Shown here: positions 11,640 to 22,633 of the stretch, in pieces
How the letters are laid out: every line of letters starts with the position of its first letter
How positions within the stretch are numbered: position 1 is the stretch's first letter
From: Welwitschia mirabilis
Taxonomy: Eukaryota; Gnetophyta; Gnetopsida; Welwitschiales
Assembly: GCA_051453625.1 (NCBI GenBank)
Contig: JBOZIK010000001.1
Coordinates: 72,968,685 to 73,032,684, forward strand
Direction of reading: 5' to 3'
DNA: 64,000 nt
Translations under genes and position numbers: made by a program
The notes under the pieces: model-generated
What the model saw: the letters and a program-made list of their open reading frames with translations, nothing else
Databases searched by the model: none
What the model was told of the DNA's origin: nothing

Positions 11640-13700
11640 TGGCAGGGAAGAAAACAACATTAGAAAATATTCAACTTTTCCAACAAAAATATCATTTTAG
11701 AGAGGAATTAGCAATTGCATTACAAATGAGGATCTTCAAAGAATTATCACCCTTAGAAGCTCGGACAATCCATTTGGTAGTAATATCTTTCCATTAGAGG
11801 GAGAGGGAGGGAATTCCAAGGCCTCCTAATTTTCTATGTCTACAATAAGTTTCCCAATCAACACATGGAAAACCTTATTTTTGAGGTTGGGAGTTTAAAA
11901 TAAACTTCCTGATCCATTTGTTAATGCAGGCATATGAAGAATCAGATGGGGCAAGACAAGAAAAGTAAAAGATATAATAAGATGAGAGAATTTTTTTACA
12001 AATAAGAGATCTACTAGCAAAAAATAATCTTTGGATGTCCAAGTTCTAATTTCTCCTTGAAACTTTTTTGAGACCCATTACCAAGATAACGCCTAATGAC
12101 TTAGAAGCCAAAGGGAATTCCAACAAGTTTAAAAATCTCTGCCTGGTGGATGGGCTTTCTAGGAAAAGGAAAGGAGGGTATTTGGCCAAGGCTCTATGTA
12201 GAAGGATGATTTTTCCCAATTGATTAGAAAGCTCAAGACAATGTAAGAGTTTTTTGATAATATCTTTAGTATCTTTATTGTACAAAACAAAGTTATCAAA
12301 AAAGTGGTAATTGTAAAGTCATTGCTTATTATTTGGGAGATGCAGCTCATTAAATAATCATGTTTGAATTTTCTTATTAATAAGATGATCAAAACCATCA
12401 GTGGCACAAATGCAAAGATAGGGAATAAGAGGATAGCCTTGACGACTAGATCTTTTCAAGGTAAAGGGTTGAGAGGAAAACCCATTAACTATAACAATGG
12501 CCATAGTAGCAGTAAATAAAGTTTTAATAATGGAAATGAATCCTTGTCTAATACCCAATTGCTGTAACATAGAGAAAATAAAATACCAAGTGATTATATC
12601 AAAATCTTTTTCATAATCATTTTTGAGAAATGAAAGATTTCATTACTTTTTTTTTTATTTTTTTAAGTTCATCTCCAAACTTCAACTAGAGCATGAAGAT
12701 TGTTCAAAATATATCTACCTTTGACAAAAGCACCTTGCTCAATTCTAATAATAGAGAGTAGGAAAACTTTCAATCTTAGAGTGAGATATTTTACAATAAT
12801 CTTATATAAGTGATNNNNNNNNNNNNNNNNNNNNNNNNNNNNNNNNNNNNNNNNNNNNNNNNNNNNNNNNNNNNNNNNNNNNNNNNNNNNNNNNNNNNNN
12901 NNNNNNNNNNNNNNACCCATTAACTATAACAATGGCCATAGTAGCAGTAAATAAAGTTTTATTAATAGAAATGAATCCTTGTCTAATACCCAATTGTTGT
13001 AACATAGAGAAAATAAAAGACTAAGAGATTCTATCAAAATCTTTTTCATAATCGTTTTTGAGAAATAAAAAATTTCATTCCTTTTTTTTTAATTTTTTTA
13101 ACTTCATCTTCAAACTTCAACTAGAGTAAGAAGATTGTTCAAAATATATCTACCTTTGAAAAAAGCACCTTGCTCAATTCTAATAATAGAGAGTAGGAAA
13201 GTAAGATATTTTACAATAATCTTATAGCAAGTGTTTAGAAGGTTTTGGGTCTCTATTATTGTAATTTTAGACCATCACCTGCGTGAGAATAATTTTATCT
13301 CATCACAGTTGATGATTTTTCTAAGAAAACCTATTACAAAGGCTTCTTTAGCTAAATCAAGAAGTCCACTTCCCATAATGTCCCAATTATTTTTATAAAT
13401 CTCTACTAGAAATCAATCAATTCTAGAAGACTTGTTATTAGATAGAGAAAACAAATCTTTTTTTAAGCTCTTCAATAGAAAGTGGTTTGTCAAGAATATG
13501 TTTATCCTAAGCAGAAAGCATGAGAGGATATAAGCCTTCCAAAATATGCCAAGCATTAGAGTCAAGATTAGATTTAATTTTAAAAAGATTTTTGAAATGG
13601 TTAAAGAAAACTTGAAGAATGTTAAAGTCTTTAGAAAAATATTGGCCATTGGAATGAATGGGAACGCATCATAGTGCAAAGAAAAGAGTAGTTCTCTAAA
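11640..13700 (-). pseudogene. LINE reverse transcriptase and C-terminal domain, broken
   Basis: In plant L1 elements this protein copies element RNA at the nicked target. The motifs appear in order on the minus strand: 'LYKIIVKYLTLRLK' and 'IEQGAFVKGRYILNNLHAL' (12,670-12,815, RT blocks 1-2), 'LGIRQGFISIIKTL' and 'VNGFSSQPFTLKRSSRQGYP' (12,420-12,570, blocks 3-4). Then comes the FADD active-site block, degenerated to FFDN at about 12,290-12,310, and the 'LGGLGIPSL' region near 11,800 that precedes the zinc-binding tail. Stops and frameshifts occur throughout. Upstream pieces at 13,413-14,030 belong to the linker. The element cannot make a working enzyme. Confidence 0.8.
12480..13233 (-). repeat. 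RT segment duplicated across a 100-N gap
   Basis: 12,480-12,814 recurs at 12,915-13,233 with scattered substitutions and a deletion of about 15 bases. Both copies carry the same piece of the LINE reverse transcriptase in the same order, which a single insertion would not have. The exact 100-N spacer suggests unmerged contig ends. Confidence 0.85.
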
Positions 13701-14189
13701 AGGAAGAAGAACTCATTATTACACCAATCATCATAATGAAGTGAAAAGGCTCTAGGTTTTTAAAATATCTCCTCTAACTTTTAACATGCTAATTCATTCA
13801 AGGTCTTAATGAACATGTCTAAGATTTGTATTCAAATAAAGTCTACTAGATTGTTGGATGATGGCACTTTGCTTCTCATCTAAAGATTTTTCAAGATGAA
13901 CTCTCCAACTTCTTCTCTCCTTAGCAAGGAGCTTGCCAAATATTCTAGCATAATCTACTAGTCTAATACAACTTCTTTCCCAGTTGGTATGCTTCTTCTT
14001 TAAAGAATAGTCTTTTAAAGGACTAGACATGTTCTAAAAATAAAAAACAAGTTGGTTAGTGGTTTTTGAGTGAATCCAAGCAGTGTTTAAGATGAAATGA
14101 TTTCTTTACTTAGAATTAGACTAAGGACTACTAATATTATTAAGAAGGATAGGGGAAGTAATCAAATAAAGAGCTTTATTGAGTGGAGA

Positions 14190-14990
14190 NNNNNNNNNNN
14201 NNNNNNNNNNNNNNNNNNNNNNNNNNNNNNNNNNNNNNNNNNNNNNNNNNNNNNNNNNNNNNNNNNNNNNNNNNNNNNNNNNNNNNNNNNNNNNNNNNNN
14301 NNNNNNNNNNNNNNNNNNNNNNNNNNNNNNNNNNNNNNNNNNNNNNNNNNNNNNNNNNNNNNNNNNNNNNNNNNNNNNNNNNNNNNNNNNNNNNNNNNNN
14401 NNNNNNNNNNNNNNNNNNNNNNNNNNNNNNNNNNNNNNNNNNNNNNNNNNNNNNNNNNNNNNNNNNNNNNNNNNNNNNNNNNNNNNNNNNNNNNNNNNNN
14501 NNNNNNNNNNNNNNNNNNNNNNNNNNNNNNNNNNNNNNNNNNNNNNNNNNNNNNNNNNNNNNNNNNNNNNNNNNNNNNNNNNNNNNNNNNNNNNNNNNNN
14601 NNNNNNNNNNNNNNNNNNNNNNNNNNNNNNNNNNNNNNNNNNNNNNNNNNNNNNNNNNNNNNNNNNNNNNNNNNNNNNNNNNNNNNNNNNNNNNNNNNNN
14701 NNNNNNNNNNNNNNNNNNNNNNNNNNNNNNNNNNNNNNNNNNNNNNNNNNNNNNNNNNNNNNNNNNNNNNNNNNNNNNNNNNNNNNNNNNNNNNNNNNNN
14801 NNNNNNNNNNNNNNNNNNNNNNNNNNNNNNNNNNNNNNNNNNNNNNNNNNNNNNNNNNNNNNNNNNNNNNNNNNNNNNNNNNNNNNNNNNNNNNNNNNNN
14901 NNNNNNNNNNNNNNNNNNNNNNNNNNNNNNNNNNNNNNNNNNNNNNNNNNNNNNNNNNNNNNNNNNNNNNNNNNNNNNNNNNNNNNNNNN
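14190..14990. other. Assembly gap (801 N)
   Basis: Unknown sequence inside the LINE. All open frames spanning it consist of N and are meaningless. Confidence 0.99.
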
Positions 14991-15110
14991 CTAAAGAAAA
15001 GCCAATTACCATGAGGAAGATGAGAGGTGAGCCATTCCCAAAGGATAATCATTTCAGTAGAAGTGGTAGGGGCATAGATGTTGCATACTCCTATTAAAGA
15101 TTTTTGAATT
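14991..15110 (-). pseudogene. LINE endonuclease fragment
   Basis: The minus strand next to the 801-N gap reads 'NIYAPTTSTEMIILWEWL' and then 'GNWLFF'. This is the 'N+YAP....+..W..L.....W...GDFN' region of the AP-endonuclease domain that nicks target DNA for L1 elements. The GDFN catalytic motif itself would fall inside the gap. Only this short piece of the domain can be seen. Confidence 0.65.
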
Positions 15111-15499
15111 TACAAGTGAACCCAGATTGCATGATGTGTAAGATCTTTCCGATGATCAATAATGGTAGAAAGAAAGCGATGATGTAAAAGAAGGAATGCT
15201 TCATCCTTACCCTTGACATGATTAGTGGTAAAATAGGTATGAGGAGAGGAGATAACTTGAGAAGAAAAATGTATTTTTAAAGAAGTAAATTTAATCTCTT
15301 ACAAGCCTAAGATATCTAGGAAACCACCATGATCCAACAAGAAGCGCTTAATGACATATTTTCTAGAGGGGTTTAAAAGAGAACTCACATTTTTAAAAGT
15401 AAACTTAATCATGGGAGGCAAATGAAAATGGCTTCATCCATGGGGTTTTAATTAAGTCTTATTTTAGAACAAAGTGAAGAATTTGGAAGAAAGAAGATG

Positions 15500-15960
15500 A
15501 TAGTTCCTTTTCCAATGACCTTCTTTACTATTGTGAAAACATTTATTTGTGGAAGGGAATAGGTATCAAACTTTTTTCTCATGTTTTTGCACACCCACTC
15601 GACTTTTAATCACTTATGAAAGGGGTTTGATAACATTAACTTGCACATAAAACCTTCTATTTGGCCTTACATTGANNNNNNNNNNNNNNNNNNNNNNNNN
15701 NNNNNNNNNNNNNNNNNNNNNNNNNNNNNNNNNNNNNNNNNNNNNNNNNNNNNNNNNNNNNNNNNNNNNNNNNNNTAAAACCTTCTATTTGGCCTTACAT
15801 TGATAAACTACTGAGGGTCTTCTATGACATATTTATTAAGGTTTCCGTCAAGTGATGTGTAAAAGACCATAAGGAAAGGGGTATATTTGGAAACTCTACC
15901 CACATATGAACTTGAAGCTTTGCATCATAACCTTTGAAATCCCAGTTCCAAGAGAAAAGA
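15500..15960 (-). pseudogene. LINE ORF1 relic (DUF4283-like plus CCHC knuckle)
   Basis: In plant L1 elements ORF1 binds element RNA and has a DUF4283-type domain followed by a CCHC zinc knuckle. Here about 15,840-15,960 translates to a W..DF..YDAKLQVHMWVEFPNIPLSLW-like stretch, matching the 'VWV.LP.LPL.YW' pattern of that domain. At 15,500-15,545 the frame reads CFHNSKEGHWKRNY, where a working knuckle would need Cys at the fourth and last positions; both are lost. Stops interrupt the rest, and a 28-base overlap across a 100-N gap interrupts the middle. Confidence 0.55.
15648..15803. repeat. 28-base overlap across a 100-N gap
   Basis: The 28 bases 15,648-15,675 (taaaaccttctatttggcc…) are repeated exactly at 15,776-15,803 on the other side of 100 N. 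The contigs probably simply overlap here. Confidence 0.85.
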
Positions 15961-17174
15961 GCAAGCAAGGTTCATCTGATGTACCAGGAGCCTCCATTCT
16001 TGATTTCTTCTGTGTTAACCTTTACATGGAAGTCGAAAAAAGAAAAAAAAGAAAAAAAAGGTAACTGAAGAGATTATGCACTGATATAACTTGAAATCCT
16101 TTTGCTACTCATCCAGTATGAATCCAAGATCGAAGATCATTAGGAAAAGGGACACATCGAATAAAATATCCTATTAAATGTTCCTTCTCAAGCTGAACAT
16201 ATGCACCATTAAAAGAATCTTCATATAGAGTAAGAATTATCTTCATAGGGGAGGAAGAGACTATAGCTTCCCCCTAAACAAAAGAAGAAGGATTTGAAGT
16301 GTTGGCTATGGTTACCCCCGAGAAGCCTATCAAAATGTATCACTAGAAAATTTAGAGCCTTCAATGCGACATGCAAAGACGTGCACCAACATGGAAGAAC
16401 TTGCAAGGAACTAGAAGATCTTTAGGATGAAGCTTAAGAGCGAAGTTGTAGAGGATTTTTCACCAACTTTTGTTTCACTCAAATGAGTTTTAAGGTAACC
16501 CTTTATAGATTTTTAATTGTGATGGTTTGTGAGCTAGAAATCTCGTAAAGACGTCAGAACCAGTTTTTAAACTAGCTTTTAAATATGATTTACCTAATAT
16601 TAGCTAGGGAAAAAAAGTTAGTTATGATGTTAATTATTATTAAATGTTTTAGTTATAGTGTGTCAAAGGCCTCAAAAGTATCAAATGTTAGTACAAACTA
16701 ATCTAGTTTCTTTTGAAATAAAAACATTTTCTTACACAGAATATTAGAGATTTTAATAATAGTAATACCCTTTAAAAGTAAAACATATATAATAATAATT
16801 GATGGAGATTGGTCGATAGAGAAAAAATTTAAAACTTTTACTATCAACTTCATTATGAATTAATAATGTGACTTTTCACTGTAGCTTTTCTGAGACATCC
16901 TAATAATAAAACAATACTCTCATAAATTGATAATTATAAACTCAATTCTTAAAGATTCTTCCAACCAAAAGGTGGAAAAAATCTAAGTTTCTGTAGACTA
17001 GTGACCACTATTAGCTTTAGTACAACTAAAACTTTCACCATAGAAGAGTTTTACGTGTACAAGAGTGCTGAGACTTGAACTTGGGACCCTTCGACATTGA
17101 AAGGTCCCAAAAGATGACGTGGGAGAAAGATCAGATTCCTGAAATTTGCAAGTCACTGGTTTTGCACTGAGGAA
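15961..17174. other. Spacer between LINE and receptor-kinase gene
   Basis: The right part holds the 3' flank of the receptor-kinase gene. At 17,080-17,100 'gagacttgaacttgggac' resembles a transposon- or tRNA-like B-box remnant. The LINE 5' end may reach about 16.4 kb, but no clear boundary is visible. No other gene seen. Confidence 0.35.
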
Positions 17175-20100
17175 TCACGCGGGAGGCTCTTGACTAAAGC
17201 TGCTTGGTAGAGAGTCATCGTCTCTGGGCGCGCTGGAATGCACAGACATGGAACACGAATGCATCTCTGCGTCGACATCTTCTTGCAGAGCCTTTTTCTC
17301 AACTTCCATCGCTTCTTTCAGCCGCTGCACTGCCTCTGTCGTACTTGGTCTTGATTGCTGCTCTTGCCTTACACATTGCATTGCCAATTCGCAGACCATT
17401 GCTACTGATTTGATGCTTCTGAATTTGCCTTTCAGTCGCCAGTCCATTATCAACCGCAGTTGCTCCGGATCCCCCATCTCAACATACGGTTTTACCTGTT
17501 CAAACGAATGATAATGCTTCTCTACGGCCAGAAACGGAAGCAATACGAATTCTCAGATTGACCTGGAGTTGGATGTGTCTGCTTACCCATTTAATCAGAT
17601 GGATCTGCTCTTCGCTTAACCTGGGGTCCAGCGGCTGTCTCCCACACACAATTTCTAGTAATACCACTCCAAAGCTGTATAAGTCGCTCTTCTCTGTAAG
17701 CATGTGGGTGCTAAAGTATCTGCAGATGTATAAGCATATTTAGAATGTTAACTGAGGAGACTGAAGATATAAAATAGGGAGTTCAAGTTGCGTGATTCGC
17801 TTTAACATATTACTCAGGATCCAAGTATCCAGCTGTGCCTTTCACTGTGGTGGTTACATGAGTTGCTTCATCCAGAACGTCCTTTGATATACCAAGATCT
17901 GAAAGCTTCCCCTTCAGACTTTTGTCTATTAGAATGTTAGCTGACTTGAGATCTCTGTGGAGTATTTTGGGCTTGCAATGAACGTGAAGGTATTCCAGTC
18001 CTTCAATTTGGAATACGCAAAACAAACGAAAAAGAATAAAGGTGAGGAACTTCCAGTAGCTAAGAAATAAAAATTATGGAAGGATAAGATTACTCTACCT
18101 TGAGCGGCACCCCAAGCTATGTTAAGTCTGCTCTTCCAGTTGAGACTCAGGTTGGTATGCTCATGACCTTGCGTTATGTAGAAATCATATTCATATTCTT
18201 CAGCACTTGTGAAAAGTACTACTCGCAGTTAAAATTCAGTAAGCACTGAGAGGAGCTTACCGTAGAGATAGTCTTTGAGAGATCCATGACTCATGTATTC
18301 ATAAACAAGCATGAGTTCGTCGGCATCGTCACAGTAACCGATGAGTTTTACCAGATTCTGATGGTTCAAGCGGGACAAAAGGAGCAACTGCGTCCTCGAT
18401 TTCACAAATCAATGGATTAGATTCTTAAGATACATGAGGTTGTTTTCCTATTTATGTCGGAAATTCTGTAGATTCAGAGCGCAATTACCTCGTTCAGAAA
18501 CTCGGGTTTGCCTTGCCTAGAAAACGCAGACAGAACTTTGACGGCAATTTCTCCCACCTGTGGCAAATTTCCGTAAAACACAGAGCCAAAGCCGCCTCGT
18601 CCAATTTCACGAGAAAAGTCTTGAGTGGCGGAAATCATCTCTGCCAAACTAAAGGATCGAGCATTTGATGACTTTAGTATCTCCAGCTTTGACTTGAACT
18701 CTGCACTTGTACGCCACTCTTATTGTCATTTCGCTTTTACATTACAGTGATCCAGACGCTTTTGATCGTTGCTAAGGTAAATTCGAGGCACTTACTTTTG
18801 TCCATTCTCTTCACAGGCTCTTTCTTTTTGTCAGGGCTTAGTAACACTACTGCTAATGTTAGAATTACTAACAGTAAAACAACAGCGCCAATTGCAGCGC
18901 CGATGACGACCCCGTGACTTTTAGACGAGGGAATGAGGTTTCCATTGCCGGAGTAGCTGCATCAGAAATTCTCAATAATGTTAAAGTTTGTTTCCGGGTG
19001 TTTATGTGTATGGCACAAATCTTTGAAATCTCTGCTTAATGCATGACAATAGGATTACAGAGTTGGGTGATGATCGTATGTCAAAAGCAACTGTAAAACA
19101 GGCAAAAGTGGTTACCTTATATTTGAGAGCTTCATCAATTTTTCATCTACAAGACCGCTAAAATCGTTATGCTGAATGAACCTGCACCAGGAAAACATTC
19201 ACAGTTTGAAACTGGGGCCACTTAATAGTGTTCAGGTAATGAATGAGAACGTTACTTACAGGCTTTTGAGATTTCTTAGTTCTGATAACCACTTTGGAAG
19301 AGAACCGTTTAACTTGTTATTGCTAACGTCTCTGCAGAAGATTTGTAAGTTAATCAGATGAGGAAGAATACACGAGCTAAACTATAAGAAGATGTTAGCT
19401 GCGAGCGCCTTACAGTGTCTCTAGCATAGTTAAATTGGAAAAATCTGGCAAGACTCCTTCAAGGTGATTTTTGGAAAGATTTCTGCATACACAAAAACCC
19501 ATTACCGTCATTTACTGAATAAAAAATTTCTTTGTTTTGTAACGGAAGAGAAATAGTAACACACAGATAGTTTAAGCTACGGAGGCGTCCAATGCTCTGA
19601 GCTATTGTGCCACTGAGGTTTCTTCCAGCCAGATCCCTGTCAAAATAGTGATTTTCGCCTTTTCAGGAATTCTTCAAAAACTTATTCAGGAAATGCCCAA
19701 TCAAAGGTTTTCAGACTTACAGATGGGAAACCTCTGTTTCGNNNNNNNNNNNNNNNNNNNNNNNNNNNNNNNNNNNNNNNNNNNNNNNNNNNNNNNNNNN
19801 NNNNNNNNNNNNNNNNNNNNNNNNNNNNNNNNNNNNNNNNNNNTGAGTCCGTAGGTCCTCCTCAACTCGTTAAGGACTTCAACTATTAACATCACAGAAA
19901 ACATTTTGTAAATCTGAAGAATTTCTTTTCGAACAGCATAAAACAACAGAGACACGCACCATCAATTGAAGATGTTCGCGGCTTCGCATCTTCGATGTAG
20001 AAATATTCAAAAGCGTTTAACGGAACATCGTGAAAGCTACTCTGCAGTGTGCCATCTTCAGGCACAACTAGAGTGAAGTTCAGTTCCCCCGCCGTGTAGA

Positions 20101-21151
20101 TTCTCGGCAACGTCAGGGTTTTAGTAGTATCCTCATAGCTAATGTTAACAGTGATGGATCTTTTCGACCCATTAATGTGGGAAACATACAGCAGAAGTAG
20201 TACAGTTGATCTCGCCTTTAGAGAGTTTAAATCTAATATTCCCGCGCCTGTGCATGATTGGACCGTCTGCATAACCACAGATGGCGGATGATTGAAACTG
20301 GAAATTGCTGAAATCATGTGGTTCGTACTTTCGTTCGGAAAAGAGGGGTATGCTGCAGCGCTCCATTTTCGATCGAAGATATCCGAAGGATACCTAAACC
20401 CAGTGATCAATTCCCAGGATACATTAGTGATGACTGTCAGAGCAATGCTTCGCGTATTTATCAAAACACACATCGCAAATAAGGATCCCACCTTACTGAA
20501 GGATCACCCTCATGGTCGGACATGTCTGCTCTGTTCCACAGTGCGAGCAATGTTCCGGGTTTCGCCCACGAATACATTTGATGTTGAAGTTGAACAAGCT
20601 GAATTGCTGATATGGATGGGTCTCCAGATAATCTACAGAGACACACGTAGACTGTTGTTCCGCTCGTTACTAGAACTTGCTCGTATGGAACAAACGGGTG
20701 GTCAGGATCTCGTTTTACGGCGCTATAAGACAGATACAGCATGTCCTCAGCTTCCACAGAGTAATTAAAAGGGTCGAACCAGGAAACGTTGGTGTTGAAA
20801 GAGAGGCTCAAGCGGTAGCGTTGAAAGGGGGAGACGGGAATTTCATAACAAGACTTGTTAAGAGGTTTTGGAAATCGGCGCAGATTTCTGTTATACAGTT
20901 CGCTGGAGTCGGCACTCTCTGCCACACCATAGCGGATGTATGGGGCATCGGGCACCCAGAGAAGGCCCCTTTCATCTGTGAAGTTTCTCTTAGATCCGCA
21001 GGCAATGTTCAAGAATCCTGCCGTTTTTCTTCTTCCATTAGAGATATCAGAAAACACTGCAAGTAATACAAGTAAGTTCTAATCATATACCTTTCTGAGC
21101 AAAAGCAGAAATAACTCGCGCAAAGAAGAGCAAGAGGAGAAGCAGTTTCAT
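17175..21151 (-). CDS. Malectin-like LRR receptor kinase, 15 exons
   Basis: Single-pass plasma-membrane receptor kinase of the plant malectin-like LRR (LRR-I) type; ligand unknown. Exons: 21091-21151, 20492-21056, 19960-20393, 19721-19882 (contains a 102-N gap), 19565-19636, 19414-19482, 19260-19331, 19116-19181, 18796-18956, 18489-18718, 18261-18387, 18099-18167, 17814-18000, 17587-17719, 17175-17495. All junctions are GT-AG and phase-consistent, giving about 909 residues, the usual family size. The Met at 21151 is chosen because it opens a signal peptide ([19 protein letters not shown]). The malectin-like domain covers about residues 27-350; four LRRs (e.g. [12 protein letters not shown]) occupy one exon each to about 500. 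The membrane helix ([19 protein letters not shown]) is near 512-535. Kinase motifs: [26 protein letters not shown] in place of [14 protein letters not shown]. The exon 3/4 junction is the least certain. No stops in any exon, so probably functional. Confidence 0.93.
19742..19843. other. Assembly gap (102 N) inside exon 4
   Basis: Hides the segment between the YGL of the juxta-malectin linker and the ETEVSHL that starts the first LRR. The family normally has a W.GDPC motif here, so the missing length of about 30 residues fits the gap size. Confidence 0.95.
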
Positions 21152-22597
21152 CCTTCCCCAAACTTTCTGTTCGATGTCTAAGTCAATAAATTCGTGAAAT
21201 ACTCTGAAATCCAGAAAGCCAAAGATGCGGAGGAGGAGACTGTCTGGCTTGTTAACTTTGCAGGACCTTTTATCTGTATATGACCACTGTAGTGTGTCGG
21301 TACGAATGGGGTGTCTGTGGACAGAAAGATGGCATTGACGGGGACTGGAGGCCAATGAATGTGCGAGCTTGGTCTCAGAGATTTACAATCGTCTGAAAGA
21401 GTCTTGGGTGTTGATTTTTCAATTTGATTCGGAAATATCTTGTAGTCAGATTTTCATTCTTTCACGCAAGGCGGTAGTGGGCTCACTTTTAAGCGCCACA
21501 TACGACGTATCCAATGACCAAGGTATATTTTATCAGGCCTCGTTTAGATTGTTTTTTTGGAATTATCCATGCAATTTCTTTAGAAATGCGGCTGTAAACA
21601 TGACATAATGATGAAACCTATGATAATTTCATAGTCAAAACAAAAGTGTCAATTCTCACAACATTTATTTTACGACATAAAGTAGAGATCCTCACAAAGT
21701 TTGATTTATGATTTTGATTCAGAAAGGAATTATCTAGGCTGCTTATTTTGTCTTTTTTTCTTTTCCATGTCATTGTGATAAATAACTACGTCAGGGTGGG
21801 GGCCGGGGGAGGGGGTTGGTGTGGTGTGGTTACTAATGAGTGTTTTTTGACCTCTGTTAAGGATTCTTCTCTATTTCTGACTAGTTTTCTATATCTTAAG
21901 AACCCACTGTGCATGCATGAAAACCTCTCTTAAAATCTTGTTCGCAAACTTCCTTATAGTTTCATTTCCCCCTTTTTTTTGTGTTTGTAAACATTTTTGT
22001 AAGAATCTAACTGACAATCACAAAGTCATGGGAGCACCGCTCTCCTCTTATGTTACAAATGAAGTGATGTTTTGAAGGCTTGTGATAAGGTTGTATAAAG
22101 AGAAAAAAACTAAAATTCAAAAATAAGATGAGAGTAAGTATTGCATTTTTTAAAAATTATTTGGAAATAAGAAACATCAAATCCTTTTGAATTAGTGAAA
22201 GAAAAGTTATTGGATAAAAAACCTTTTTGGCATTCAAGAACGCATTAGTTGCTTTAGTTTTAAGATGAGGTTTTTTCCTAAATACTCTAGTTTCCTCAAA
22301 ATTATTCACTTTCTAGCTAACAAGATTACGATTATAGTGAAAATGAAAATGAAAATAAAGGATATAAAAATAAAACAATCATGAAATTTAAAAAATAAAT
22401 ATTTTAACAATTCCATCATTGTTGTCAATTACCATTATGAGGGGATACCAAAAGACATTTCCATCTTTAGAATAAAGAAGTGAAGGTTAATGGAATAAAG
22501 ACAAAAAGAAGAATTTCGATTAAAAAAAAAAAGAAAAGAGCCAGTCTCATTACAAATTCAAAAGAAAACAAACCCTATGAATCCATTACTTTTCAAA

Positions 22598-22633
<36 letters not shown>

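Larger units (their letters stand above)
11640..15960 (-). mobile_element. L1-type LINE, degenerate
   Basis: Reading the minus strand from 15,960 to 11,640 gives, in order, an ORF1 domain, a decayed zinc knuckle, an AP-type endonuclease piece, the reverse transcriptase, and the C-terminal region of plant L1 elements. Frames are broken by many stops and shifts. An 801-N gap (14,190-14,990) removes the endonuclease C-terminus and the linker. Two 100-N gaps with flanking duplications sit inside. The true ends, poly-A tail and target duplication were not found. The receptor-kinase gene starts about 1.2 kb to the right. Confidence 0.8.

Noticed and set aside
14097-15097. Long open frames of about 300 codons
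   Set aside because: They consist almost entirely of N from the 801-base gap; the same is true of 49,277-50,365, 48,296-48,695, 52,928-53,374 and 592-964.
20292-21066. Plus-strand open frames opposite the receptor kinase
   Set aside because: Shadows of the malectin-domain exons, whose minus-strand frame has clear family motifs.
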